Assembly: GCA_024509875.1 (NCBI GenBank)
Contig: JAMPIV010014844.1
Coordinates: 248,001-312,000 of the forward strand
DNA length: 64,000 nucleotides
From: Oreohelix idahoensis
Lineage: Eukaryota > Mollusca > Gastropoda > Stylommatophora > Oreohelicidae
Direction: 5' to 3'
Shown: positions 43,145 to 55,069 of the stretch, piece by piece
How the letters are laid out: every line of letters begins with the position of its first letter
Position numbering within the stretch: the stretch's first letter is position 1
The notes under the pieces: model-generated
Database searches by the model: none
Told to the model about the DNA's origin: nothing
What the model saw: only the letters and a program-made list of their open reading frames with translations
Position numbers and translations under genes: made by a program

Positions 43145-43891
43145 CTCACAATATAGCTGACATTCGTTGTTCTGGAACCCGCTAGTTAAGAGAAGTAGTG
43201 GACAACCCCAACAGACATGGAGAAGGGAACTGGGGACCATAGTGAAACGCATGAGGAGGACATGGAAAGATTTTGAGAGGATGGCACAGGCAGGATGGCA
43301 CAGGCAGGATGGCACTGGCAGGATGGCACGGGCAGGATGGCACGGGCAGGATGGCACTGGCAGGATGACACGAGTAGGATGGCACGGGCAGGATGGCACT
43401 GGCAGGATGGCACTGGCAGGATGGCACTGGCAGGATGGCACTGGCAGGATGGCACTGGCAGGATGGCATAGGCAGGATGGCACTGGCAGGAGGGCACTGG
43501 CAGGATGGCACTGGCAGGATGGCACTGGCAGGATGGCACTGGCAGGATGGCACTGGCAGGATGGCACGGGCAGGATGGCACGGGCAGGATGGCACTGGCA
43601 GGATGACACGAGTAGGATGGCACGGGCAGGATGGCACTGGCAGGATGGCACTGGCAGGATGGCACTGGCAGGATGGCACTGGCAGGATGGCATAGGCAGG
43701 ATGGCACTGGCAGGAGGGAACTGGCAGGATGGCACTGGCAGGATGGCACTGGTAGAATGGCACTGGCAGGATGGCACTGGCAGGATGGCACTGGCAGGAT
43801 GGCACTGGCAGGATGGAACTGGCAGGATGGCACTGGCAGGATGGCACTGGCAGGATGGCTTGCCATGGGTTTTGTTGAAGCCTATATTCCT
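43145..43891 (+). mobile_element. LINE 3' end expanded by a 14-bp minisatellite
   Basis: The frame from 43167 begins with an ORF2 tail, FWNPLVKRSSGQPQQTWRRE, then MRRTWKDFERMAQ, where related LINEs continue with DR..W and a short C-terminus. Here that point is replaced by about 575 bp of 14-bp repeat, after which the ORF2 end resumes (GFVEAYIP). The related copy at 61131-61382 has no repeat at this place, so the minisatellite arose inside the LINE. Confidence 0.7.
43279..43856 (+). repeat. 14-bp minisatellite, about 41 copies
   Basis: Unit AGGATGGCACTGGC with variants (CACGGGC, CATAGGC, GACACGAGT). Because 14 is not a multiple of 3, all three frames of a strand give the same 14-residue repeat. 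This explains the long open frames on both strands (up to 250 codons) that are not genes. Markers recur at a distance: GACACGAGTAG at 43367 and 43605 (17 units), GGCATAGGC at 43465 and 43689 (16 units). This shows block duplication. Confidence 0.95.
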
Positions 43892-44820
43892 TAAAATATG
43901 CTTTTTAATTTATATCTAGAACACATTATGCAGGAGGCTCTCTACGATTATAAAACAACCATATCGATTGGAGGTCGACCTCTTTGCAATCTACGTTTTG
44001 CTGATGATATCGATCTTATAGCTGGAACAGAATCAGAACTTCAAGACCTTACCCCTAGACTGGAGAAAGTAACAAGAACATATGGGATGGAAATTAATGT
44101 AGAAAAAAAGCATGATATTGGTGAACAGCCATAAGAAACATGTTCCGACCAACATTACATTAAATGGGAAAAAGTTAGAAGAAGTGAACACCTTTAAATA
44201 TCTGGGGTCCACTATATGTAGTGATGGAAGATCAAGTAAAGAAATCAAGACAAGACTTGAAATGGCCTCAGCTGCCATGACAAGGCTGAATGTGATGTGG
44301 AAAAGTAACATCAGTTTTTCTGTGAACATCAAATTATACAAATCACTTGTATTATCTATTTTCTTGTATGGGTGTGAGGGCTGGACACTCACTGCAGATA
44401 CGGAGCGAAGGATTCAGGCTTTCGAGCATAAATGTTATAGAAGAATTTTGCGCATTTGCTATAAAAAGCACAAAACAAATGTCTATGTTAGAGAGAAAAT
44501 AAACACCTATGCAGGCCACCAAGAACCACTTTTGTCAATAGTGAAACGTCGAAAGCTTGCCTGGTTTGGGCATGTAACTCGTCATGACTACCTTTAGAAA
44601 ACGATCCTCCACGGAACAGTCGAAGGTAAACGGAGAAGAGGAGGGCAAAGAAAATTCTGGGCTGATAACATCAAAGAATGGGCAGGGCACGGTTATTCCA
44701 CACTTGTACGCATTGCTGAGGATAGAGAGCAGTGGAGGACCCTGTCTGCTGATGCTTCCACCATGGCACCCCTACGACCCATGACGGGTTACGGGTTGAG
44801 ATGATAATGATATTCTTTAG
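43892..44820 (+). mobile_element. 5'-truncated LINE: end of RT and ORF2 tail
   Basis: Three successive frames. 43898-44134 has NLYLEHIMQEAL and the RT catalytic motif FADD (LRFADDIDLIAGT). 44112-44597 has FKYLGSTICSDG, LYKSLVLSIFLYGCEGWTLT and RKLAWFGHVTRHD. 44598-44784 completes the tail (RGRQRKFWADNIKEWAG, RIAEDREQWRTL). Frameshifts near 44110 and 44597 make it inactive. The fingers region and the endonuclease are missing (5' truncation, typical of target-primed integration). The 3' end has ATGATAATGATA. It lies directly after the minisatellite-bearing LINE fragment. Confidence 0.85.
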
Positions 44821-44939
44821 CGAGCTGAAATATAACGAATCATCCAAAATGTAATAGCTAACAATTTTGTCTTTTTTAATATTAGCTTTATTCTAAGTTT
44901 TTTTTTTGTTTTTTCTTTTTAAAATACTACCAAGAGATT

Positions 44940-45298
44940 AACAGACTGGTTAGACCGCTGGTCTCTCGCAGCAAAGGTGACGGGTTTGATTCACATTATC
45001 GACACGCTCCAGTCTACCCAGCTGTAAGTGAGTAACCTGGCTTTGCTCTTGAGTTAGGGAAGAAAAAGAATACGAGGAAGGCAACTTGTCACTCTACCTT
45101 TCTATGCTGGATCTAGTATAATATAGTCTCTAACATTTCACTCCTCTCTGGCAGTATCTGCTATGGGACTATCTTTTTACTACCAAGTGCATTGTTCAGC
45201 GCATCAATCGCCTTCAGAAGGGCCGGATTTTGTTGTGTAGACTTGTAAATTTTATATCTCATAGCTTTCCGTTTACTTAAACTAATGGGACAATACGA
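44940..45298 (+). mobile_element. tRNA-derived SINE
   Basis: Head with A-box-like TGGTTAGACCGCTGG and B-box-like GGGTTTGATTC, the normal spacing for an internal RNA polymerase III promoter. The body has CTACCCAGCTGTAA and a 3' part that is repeated in the next element (GCATTGTTCAGCGCATC and CGCCTTCAGA). Divergence from the next copy is considerable. Confidence 0.6.
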
Positions 45299-45352
45299 GC
45301 ATCTGATTGGCTATGCGATGAGCTACGAGCATCTGATTGGCTATGCGATGAG
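45294..45352 (+). repeat. Tandem duplication of about 29 bp
   Basis: TACGAGCATCTGATTGGCTA followed by TGCGATGAG occurs twice without a mismatch between the two SINE copies. Confidence 0.9.
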
Positions 45353-45355
45353 CGC

Positions 45356-45835
45356 TTTCCTGTCGTGAGAGAGTTACCGGATTCCGGGATCAAAACCTGG
45401 TCGTGTCAAGCTCCAATCTACCCAGCTGTAATTGGGTACCTGACTTGGGTTAGGGAGTGCAAACGCAGCGAGGAAGGGAAATGGTCACCCCCGTCTCATA
45501 AAAAGGTGTACCTTGTAACTGAAATCTCTACCACTTCACTCCCCTACGACAGTTACTGCTATAGAACAACTTTATCTTATCGTCTATTGAAGATCTACTT
45601 CCTGGTCATATTCACCCGTTAAACCATGTCTTTTCTCCACACCAATATGATCAGTGAGGTGTCTGAGTATTAAAGATGTCTGTAAGATTATTATAAGGCC
45701 ATAGCTATTTCAAGTACATTGTTCAGCACATCGATCGCCTTCAGAGCTGTCGGATTAATTTGCACAGACTGGTACATTTAATACCTAATGGTCTTGCGTT
45801 TAATTTAACTAATAGACCACAGTCAGTTTATGGCC
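45356..45835 (+). mobile_element. Second SINE copy of the same family
   Basis: Shares the body with the preceding copy (CTACCCAGCTGTAATTGGGT, TCTACCACTTCACTCC) and the 3' part (ACATTGTTCAGCACATC, CGCCTTCAGA). The tRNA-like head is degenerate (GGGATCAAAACCTGG where a B-box is expected). Confidence 0.55.
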
Positions 45836-45849
45836 CAATCCTGTGATGA

Positions 45850-46490
45850 CGATGTTCACAGAGATGGTGTTTTATAGAAGAATGTTAAAGATACCCCGGA
45901 CAGCTAGACGTAGTAATTAGAATGCTCTGAAAGATGCTCGGGCGCAAAGAAGGCTTATTTCTGATGTTAGTGGGAAGCAATCCACACTCTTCGGGCATGT
46001 CATGATGAGACAAAAGTTAGAATATATCATTACAACAAGAGAAGATTGAACGAAGAGAAAAACGTTAGAATATATCCTTACAACAACAGAAGATTAAACG
46101 ATGAGAAACAAGTTAGAATATATCCTTACAACAAGAGAAGATTGAACGATGAGAAAAACGTTAGAATATATCCTTACAACAAGAGAAAATTGAACGATGA
46201 GAAAAAAGTTAGAATATGTCCTTAAAACAAGAGAAGATTGAACGATGAGAAAAAAGTTAGAATATATCCTTACAACAAGAGAAGAGTGAACGATGAGAAA
46301 AAAGTTAGATTATATCCTTACAACAAGAGAAGAAAAAGGACGATAAAAAGAGAAACTACTAGACATTTAAAGATCATTGCATGGACAGAAGACAAAAACA
46401 TAATTGATAAACATTACTGGAGACAGGAAGTTGTGGAAAGACACCATCGCCTATGCCTTCAGGCATTGTACTTGAAGAAGAAGGCGACGA
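45850..46490 (+). mobile_element. LINE 3' end interrupted by a 48-bp minisatellite
   Basis: Before the repeat: VFYRRMLKIPRTARRSN, then QSTLFGHVMMRQKLEYI, an ORF2 tail. The tail then dissolves into 48-bp units. After them comes KIIAWTEDKN and VVERHHRLCLQALYLKKK, which is again like LINE C-termini. It ends with a GAAGAAGAAGG tail, next to another LINE copy. Confidence 0.6.
46016..46332 (+). repeat. 48-bp minisatellite, about 6.5 copies
   Basis: Units of 48 bp: TTAGAATATATCCTTACAAC, then AAGAGAAGATTGAACGATGA, then GAAAAACG. The length is a multiple of 3, so a 16-residue peptide repeat stays open (DEKKVRIYPYNKRR). It lies within LINE-derived sequence. Confidence 0.92.
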
Positions 46491-47051
46491 ATCCTTTAAC
46501 TTCTTCTTCTTCTTTGATTCATACCCGCCGACCGTCAAAGCAGTCAGTGGCCATCACGCCTGGTGGCGTCTAGGAGGGCAGCAACAAATTGATTCCACTT
46601 TGTTCGGTCGGCGGCAATCCTTCGTACAGTGCCCCAACTCGGGTTCATTCTGTGCATCTCGGCTTCCACAGTTCTCCGCCAGGTTGTTTTTGGTCGGCTT
46701 CTCTTTCGCTTTCCTTCGGGGGTCCATAGCATAGCTGTTCTCGTAATGGTATCAAGGTCCCTTCTGAGGACGTGGCCAACCCAACTCCAGCGTCTGCCAG
46801 CTATGATCGTGTGCATGTCCTCCTGGCTACTCCGAATTAGTAGTTCTTGGTTGCTGATGGTATTCGGCTAAAAGATTCGGAGAATTTTCCTTAGGCAGAT
46901 TGTGTGGAAGGAGGACAGTTTCGACATTTCCTTCTCTGTTACTTTCCAACATTCCGCACCATAGAGAAGCACAGAAAGTACACAGCTCACAAACAGTCTT
47001 AATTTGGTGTTTGTGCTGTACTGGGAAGACTTCCAAATGAATCCTTTAACT
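46489..47051 (-). mobile_element. 5'-truncated LINE with 13-bp target-site duplication
   Basis: LINE DNA covers 46502-47038; GAATCCTTTAACT flanks it at 46489-46501 and 47039-47051. Minus-strand coding pieces: IWKSSQYSTNTKLRLF, LSVLLYGAECWKVTEKE, LRKILRIF, then RRWSWVGHVLRRDLDTITRT and KTTWRRTVEAEM, ending DATRRDGH. A short GAA-repeat tail (reads TTCTTCTTCTTC on the + strand) touches the left duplication. This is the signature of target-primed reverse transcription. A frame change near 46860 makes it defective. Confidence 0.88.
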
Positions 47052-47084
47052 GCTTTTACCTTTTCTGCATGCATTATTGCTGAC

Positions 47085-47580
47085 TACATTTACTTGCTCA
47101 AGAGTACATTATCTTGCATCTGTCACATTCAATGATTCCTTCTTCAGGCTATCACAGATCACAAAATCCTATTTAATTAATCACTATTCTTCACCCCTTT
47201 TTAAAAATAAACTACGTTTTCTCATGCAAGAGCGCTTTGATATTTCATGGTCCTGTAGTTATGCACATGTAACTTTACCTGTAACTAAACCTGAGAAATT
47301 CCAAGAAAGAATTAATGCTCACGTAGATAATTATTTGTGTGTGTGTTTTTTCTGTTCACTTATTGCATTCCGACTAGTTTAGAGGTTCACTGTATAATTT
47401 TTCTTATTTCTTTTATCTAATTCGGATTCATTCAAGCGACGTAGGTGGGTTGGATTACTGGTTTTCGGTTCAGTGCGCGTAATGAGGATTGCTGTGTCGT
47501 CATGTTCTGCTCTCTTACAAAGTCTGGAGTCCCGGCAATCTATCATCCATTAGGTCGTTATGCATTTCTTCTTACTTCCA
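47085..47580. other. Non-coding stretch, no feature recognised
   Basis: No recognisable motif. A 101-codon frame here has no family resemblance. Confidence 0.4.
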
Positions 47581-47584
47581 TTTT

Positions 47585-47848
47585 GAAGTTATATCTTCGA
47601 TTTTAAGGTTGTGTCTTCCTTTCAGATGTTATGTCTTCCGTTCTAACGTTGTATGTTTGATCTGAGGTTATATCTTATATCTTCAGCTCTTAGATTTATA
47701 TCTTTCATTCTGAGGTTATGTCTTATTTTCAATTTCATGCTATATCTTCCATTCCCAGGTTGAATTTTATATTCTGAGATTATTACTTTCAACCTCAGGT
47801 TATATCTTTCATTCACATGTTGCGCCTTTCATTCTCATATTATTGACT
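47585..47848 (+). repeat. Degenerate tandem repeat, about 24 bp
   Basis: Repeated variants of TCTTTCATTCTGAGGTTATG over about 260 bp with many indels. Confidence 0.7.
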
Positions 47849-47901
47849 GGTTGAGATACGTTTCAAAACCAACTTAATTCTTTTTTCTCTTTCACTGTCA
47901 A

Positions 47902-47903
<2 letters not shown>

Positions 47904-47985
<82 letters not shown>
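47904..47985. repeat. (TA)n microsatellite
   Basis: About 41 uninterrupted TA dinucleotides. Confidence 0.97.
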
Positions 47986-47988
<3 letters not shown>

Positions 47989-47999
47989 GTAGAATTTTG

Positions 48000-50660
48000 A
48001 TAGGGGAATTAAGACTTGGGTTGGTCCCTTCTGAATAGATTAGAATAAGTGATAGTCACCGTGAGAAGCAGTAATAGCAATAGATTTCCACGAGTGAGAT
48101 GGTAGAAATGTGATAGAGGCTGTCTCTGAAATCAAGAAATCTTCTCTCTTTCACCTATCTTCTACGACAGATTTAGATTGAGTCAGACAGTCTACACACA
48201 TATATATATGAAATATATATATATCCACTCACATACATACACACATAAGACGACAGTTAGACGTACAGACGTGGGAAAAACTATGACAATGATTATATGA
48301 ATAGTCTAGAACGAGCTGACCAACACGCTGATTAATTTCAAGAGAAATTTTAATTATCATCTAAAATTTCTTCACAACACATAGAAATTACATCAAAGCA
48401 TATACACATAGTCATAAAAAAATCAAGGAATTGCTACAAGAAATGATAGACCCACCGTTAGATCTTATCCCTCGAGGTATGCCCACAGTCCTGTTGGAAG
48501 AAAGTGATAGCCCCAAGGAAACAAGGATACAAAGGATTAGGCCTAATATTTCCCCTTCTTAAGGTATGGACAGACTTGATATCTCTGCTCTATTTTAAGG
48601 GAAATATGATTTGCAATACTTGCATACAGAAAGTTAAGATAGCAAAATGGGTGCCCAATTACAACAATAAAAAAATCACTCTGTCCTGCATTCACTTTAT
48701 TCATTCAGCCGAGCACACGTGCACATATTCATACTCACAGCTTAGATAGCCACTTCTGGTAATACAATTTTTAGGACATTCACCTACAGACTCGTCAAGG
48801 GCAGTCTTTGACCAAGAAATCCCCAGTTCCAAAAAGACAGGATGAATTATCTGCTTCCGGGAACGACTCCTTGGGTGTTCTTATTTTTCGGATGTCTGCT
48901 TAGGTCCCATTAAAATTGTCCAGGCACGAAACATTTACAACGAGCACAGTGTCAATAGCTTAGGTTTCTAGAAGTGAGGAATGTCAGATCGGTGTCTACT
49001 TTAAGGAAAGGACTATATTTGGTCACCACAACACTAGTCAAAACTCCGTCGGAATGTTACTGACGTTAATATGTTACTTGCCACAACGGCTAAATTTGTA
49101 CATAGAGTTTGTGCAGAAAAATCTGATCTGGCTCAAAGGCCCAGTATAAAACATTTAGTCTTTAATAAAAACCCGTTAGTGAGAGTTGTACTCTGTCTAT
49201 TAATGAAGACACACGCACTGTCAGACAGGTGTTAACTTGTAAACCCACGTGGTTAAAAGATAAAAAATGTTTATGTTTCTCACAGGTATGTCTCTGTACT
49301 AAACGACGGCAAAGTTTTGGGTTACCCCAGTATTCACTGAATAGGGAAGAAAAACCACATATGAAATATTTATACATGCTACGTACTCGGATTATAACTT
49401 ACATTTTTAAACTACAAGCGTACCGCTTGACTTATCATTTAAACTTTGTTGTGAAATAAGTTATATACATAAAATCAATCATCATGAATTAGGAATACCT
49501 ACGTGTTCCGTCACCACTCATGAAGCATCTAGCATTAATAAAGTTAGTTTAGAAAGTTTATTCTCGTCTGATTATTTTAGCAGTAAAGTTAAATTCATTA
49601 ATAGCCGACTGAGTTTAAGCTAGAAATATAATTTCTGTTTTCCACTGTAACTCGTCACTATAAAATAATACAGACTATATAAATTAAGCGCTCTGCACCA
49701 AATCTAACTAGTGAAATAAAATAAGCGATTTAACAATTTAAACACTTCACAAAATACTAGATATTAATATAATATATTACCTCCACACAGAATTTACAGG
49801 CGATCGCACAACTTTAGAATTATATGCTTATATTTATTGGTAGTCTAGAAGTTCGGCAAAATTTTTGCCAAGAACAAACTAAGACTTCGCTATACAGCTT
49901 ATTCTCTTAGCACGAAACGTCCTGTCTACTGCGAATTCAGGAGCAAGAATGAAAATTAGTTTAACATTCTGGTTATATCTATTACCAGACAAAGAGGTAA
50001 ACGTTTATTTCGCAAAACGAAGTACTCTCCCCTTTCCGTCTTTAACGCTTACGTTTAACACCTGATCGCATGCCGTAACTGCCACCTACTGACCGAGAGG
50101 GCGCGTGTCAGTTGCGAATCTCAGACAACCCGTCTCCAGTGCAGAAACAGTTTTTCACACCTCCCCGAGAAACGCATCATGAGAACCATAACTGACACTT
50201 TGCTTTCTCGCACCTTACGCCAAAACTGGCCTTGGAGCGTGAGTGTCATATCACCTGACACTGAGAATCTACCTTGGAAACTACAAATCAGATGCAAACT
50301 ACCAGACAAATGTCTCCTCATCATGTCTGACGGAGTGAATTCTCACACTTCAGGCCCAGAAACTTAGCCGAAGAAACACTGTCCCATGGGAAACTGTAGA
50401 CAGCTGTCTGCTCCCCTGTCTGACAGAATGCATTCTAACACTCTGCGTCTCGTGTAGGGGCTGACACATTACGTCATAACTGCGTTCTCAGTTTTGAGAA
50501 AAGAAACAGGTAAACGTTAGAATGGGAAAATAGTAATGTATATAGTCGCAAACGAACGAATGCGAAAAACACAAAAAGGATAAGAGAGTGATAATAAATA
50601 GAGGATACGGGTGAAAGAAAATGAAGATTTAGGCAATTTAATGATCATAAAACCCCTGTG
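48000..50660. other. Long non-coding stretch, no feature recognised
   Basis: Small TA-rich patches near 48200-48222. No frame on either strand shows a domain or repeat I can name. Confidence 0.45.
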
Positions 50661-50767
<107 letters not shown>

Positions 50768-51068
50768 TCTGAAGCACATTAAAAACGCACCACTATTATA
50801 TATACTGATGCCGAGAAGCTGGAAAAAAAAGTGTGGGAATGGATTTTCCCCGTGTTTGTCATGAGGTAGAGAGCGAATGGCTGCTGGAATGGAAAGTGCA
50901 TGATTCAACCCACAGGTTTGTGTACAGACTACATGTAAACAATGAAAGTTACACGTGCAACACGATTCCCAACAGCTATGACCCTGAACATGTTTACGCG
51001 TTGTGGCAGTATACTCGGTATAAAAAGGCCGTTGAGACAAAACACCCAGTACATGTGCTTGAAATGCA

Positions 51069-51872
51069 CGACTTTCTGAAAACGACCGCCAACGAGCCAT
51101 TGGTATGTTGGAGACCGGAATGAGCTCGCGGGCCATTGCCAGAAGGATGAATTGCCCCCACAGCACTATTGTACTTCTCAATGAACGTTACGGAACCACT
51201 GGCGGTGCCCGGGATAGACTTCGGAGTGGCCAACCACGAGTTACTACCCCTGCGAAAGATCGTCATTTTGTGCTGAGTCACCTAAGGAATCGTTCTCTCC
51301 CGGCAAGTCAAACAGCAACAGCAATAATGGGTAGACGTGGGCAAGTCTCTCGAATGACAGTCATACGATGACTCAGAGATACAGGCCTTACTGCAAGACG
51401 ACCTTATGTTGGGCCAAACTTGACTCACAGACATCGTCAGCAGCGCCTGTAATGGGCAACATGTCAGATGGACTAGACTGCAGTGGAATGCTGTCCTATT
51501 CACAGACGAGAGCAGATTCAACATATCCTTTGCTAATGGACGTATGCGGATTTGGCGACGGTGTGGAGAGCGCTTTGCAGATTGCTGTGTTCGTCAGCAC
51601 AACCGATTTGGAGGTGGCAGTATTCAAATTTGGTGAGGATTCAGTTTTCACCATCGCTTGCCTCTTCACGTCTTCCGTGGAAATGTTAATGCTGTGACAT
51701 ATCGAGATGAGGTTCTGGATGCATTGGTTGCTCCTGCGTTCACAAATTATCCAGACTTGCAGCTTCTCCAGCAGGATAACGCACGTGCGCACACCGCATG
51801 CATTACGCAGCAATATCTACAGCAGCAGAACATTGTGACGATTGTTTGGCCTGCCCTATCACCAGACATGTC
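51069..51872 (+). pseudogene. Tc1 transposase, 5' part
   Basis: LSENDRQ then a helix-turn-helix region (GMLETGMSSRAIARRMN). The DDE domain begins with the first Asp in FTDESRF (codon 51505) and the second in QQDNARAH (codon 51775). Disrupted by TGA at 51369 (ATACGATGA: stop where an Arg codon is expected), TAA at 51450 (a Gln codon expected), a one-base frame change between 51450 and 51466, and TGA at 51634. All three stops fit C-to-T transitions, the usual decay of old elements. No good start codon remains upstream of 51069. The sequence breaks off in LSPDMS, where the LTR is inserted. Confidence 0.88.
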
Positions 51873-53289
51873 TGTTACGTGCAGTATTTCATAACTGATA
51901 ATGAAGTCTGTCTATATGCTTGTTATATTTTGAATACGATTTTTGGGTCTAATATATTCTTCTTTGGAACCATAATCTAAGGGGCGAATACTCATCTTTT
52001 GCTTTGAGGGAAAGTATATATGTAGTTACTCCTCTTTAAAAGGTGACAACAGCTGACTGGATAGGTCAGAGGGGATGCGAACTGCGCATGTCCAAACTAA
52101 GAGAGTTTTTTGATGAAGATTTCCGGCGGGAGGCCGTGTTTTTTGTTCTGGGTCTGTCAGACGGAATGTCTGATTGTTTCTCTGCATTGCCTTTTGGGGA
52201 TGGAAACTCTTCCACTATATTTAGAGTCCCCTGTGTTATTTTCTGTTCTTCAGGAAGACGACAGTTGCTTCTAAGTGGTGTTAGGAATTCGTATCAAGGT
52301 AATATTACGAAACTTTCACACTTCCTTTGTAAGGATCATATTTTTGAGTCAACCAGTGACAAGAGCTCACAAATGGTTGGAAGGCAGAGCATTCCTCTTG
52401 TTACGCTCGTTGAAGCCATCTAAGACTGTTTTTCTAGATTTACACACAGAGACCCATGAGAATAGATAATCTTCTACAACCCGCATGATTGGTGGTATAT
52501 TTTGAACTCAGACACTTATGTCTACAGAAGAGGAATCCACAGTGTGCAGTGTTTGATAGAGGCCTAATATATATAACTATCTGGAGTGGAAGAACAGATG
52601 GGTTATTAGTTATTATAACTTTGAAAATGAAAACTCGCCTGATGTACAAGGGAGTTGTATAAGCCTATCTTCGAAAGGACAGCCTATCTTCGATACGTCC
52701 GATTAGAGGGATTGACTATGCTAATTTCGTCGCCCGCCATGTTTGGGAGGTCGACTTAAGAAGAATGACTTTGATGAGTCAGAAAGAAACTGTTGGATGT
52801 TTATACAGTATTTACCCGTTGTGTAATACGGGGTTTTTCCGCTAGTTGTAGACTGAGAGATATCTTGGAGGCTGCAACACTTTGCTAATCATATAATTTT
52901 ATGGAACTTATGTACATGCCATTGTTGTGAACTGTTTTCATATCCGCCATGTTCCTGTGTCATACTTACATGGAGTTGTCTTCGTCTTGTTGTTGTGACC
53001 ATAATAAATGATCAAAACGTACACAGCTGTTTACCTCTATTTTGACTCCATCAACTTCACATCCACATCTTTCAAGGTGATGAATGCCACACACACTCTT
53101 GTACGTTACGTGTGGTGATACCAGTCTGCACTGATACATAGACGTCAACCTCGACGAACTACCATGTCACACATTCGCGATTAGTCATATTACAGCACGA
53201 TACATCACCAGCCACGACCACCATAGCAGTATATATATATCAGCCTTACTGCATCAGTTGAACATATGCTTGCAACCAGTTTGGTAACA
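51873..53289. mobile_element. Solo LTR inserted in the Tc1 transposase
   Basis: 1417 bp from TGTTACGTGCAG to TTGGTAACA, with 6-bp inverted ends TGTTAC/GTAACA. ATGTC is duplicated at 51868-51872 and 53290-53294, a 5-bp duplication. Removing the LTR and one duplication makes the transposase frame continuous (SPDMS to PIEHLWGEL). No coding capacity inside, so it is a solo LTR left by LTR-LTR recombination. Its first 13 bases match the probable LTR at 3683, so it belongs to a family related to the first Ty3/gypsy element. Confidence 0.9.
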
Positions 53290-53493
53290 ATGTCCCCTAT
53301 AGAACATCTGTGGGGCGAGCTTGGACGCAGAGTCTACAGGCAAGGTTCTCCAGCTAATCTGCAACAGCTCGAAGCTGCTCTTACACGTGAATGGGTCTTG
53401 ACTCCCCGGAATTTCCTTCAGAGACTTGTGCGTTCTATGCGGAGCCGCTGCCAAGCTTGTTTGCAAGCACACGGTGGACATACCAGAAACTGA
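53290..53493 (+). pseudogene. Tc1 transposase, 3' part
   Basis: Begins MSPIEHLWGELGRRV; the Glu here is the third catalytic residue and lies 34 residues after the second Asp when counted across the LTR, giving DD34E, the Tc1 signature. It ends with the usual short C-terminus and a stop at 53491-53493. Confidence 0.9.
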
Positions 53494-53717
53494 GGATAGT
53501 GTGAATGAATTTTTTTATTGGTTGCATTTTTGGTTTTCTCCCTTGCCTGCACAGAATGCAATGAATTTCATAACAATCAAATGTACAAAGAAATGACCAG
53601 AATGGATTCATAGGAAAATGAATAAAGATTCCAAATATGTAAACTTGTAAACACTTATATTTACATTTCACACTCTGTTCCTGGATTATATAGGTGGTGC
53701 GTTTTTAATGTGCTTCA

Positions 53718-54138
<421 letters not shown>

Positions 54139-54177
<39 letters not shown>
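54139..54177. repeat. (TA)n microsatellite
   Basis: About 19 TA dinucleotides following the SINE tail. Confidence 0.95.
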
Positions 54178-54182
<5 letters not shown>

Positions 54183-54224
54183 TTACTAAAGTGCTTGTAT
54201 AATAAATGTGTACACCATGATATC

Positions 54225-54445
54225 ATCATCCACTCCCTGCTCTCAATGAAGTCTGGGTCCAACTATGCTGTTGTGTGAGGAAACCCGCATGAAGCACTCA
54301 ACAGCTCTTCCAGTAGTGGTTCATGTTTCACGTTTTTTGCAGTGATGAAGTTACCAGCCTCATGTGCCACTGTACATCCACAAGCAAATTATGCATGTCA
54401 AAATACAAATATGATTTTATAAATTGTATATATTAAAACTATCCC
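54225..54445 (-). repeat. Dispersed repeat R, fragment R2 (inverted)
   Basis: The reverse complement matches the left part of R1 at 14990-15180: GAGGCTGG...ACTTCATCACTGCA, the TGGTTCAT block and TACATCCACAAGCAAATTAT. Confidence 0.6.
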
Positions 54446-55069
54446 CAAGTTTTTCAGGCGAACACATACTTTTTGCACCTGAAAAGTACGAATATTTCAG
54501 TGCAACTGATTTCAGATGCCTTATCTTTCAGGTGTATTAGGTATCTAACTGAGTGCACTTGAAGTTGGATCCTAGAACTTAAGGCACAAAGTGATGTCTC
54601 TGGGGTTACTATCTTCTACTCTTAGAATTCACTTCCAGTTCTATGGCTTGCCCTATATTTGGCGCCTAATATTCCGTATTCCTGCCTGTCTATGATTTCT
54701 CCTTGAAGAAATTAGAAATCAGTGAAGAAAGTTGCTTTGTCCAGGAGAGGTCCAATCAGGAGCAGTCTATCTTAGCTTTTTAAATGCCAAAACAATTGCT
54801 AATAAGTGTCTGATTTTGGGAAGGGCGTTTCTGTGACAGAACGGAACGTTAGCCTTTTCGTCATGTCCTCTCATCGCCGATATTATCTATTATTTCTGCA
54901 TATTTAACGCACAAAATGGATGGCTTGCCCCTCCCTACTCATAATTGTTTCCTTTTTATCACTATCATTGTTCACATTTCACAGTTCGACGCATGTAGGC
55001 CAGACTATCGCCAATCCCTGAGAGATTAATTAAGTCACAAAACGTGACGGCCCCACATTGACTCCAGAT
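54446..55069. other. Non-coding stretch, no feature recognised
   Basis: No recognisable motif or long frame. Confidence 0.4.

Noticed and set aside
43167..43919. Overlapping open frames of 220-250 codons on both strands
   Set aside because: They are produced by the 14-bp minisatellite, which leaves every frame open. No non-repeat protein similarity except the short LINE tail at the beginning.
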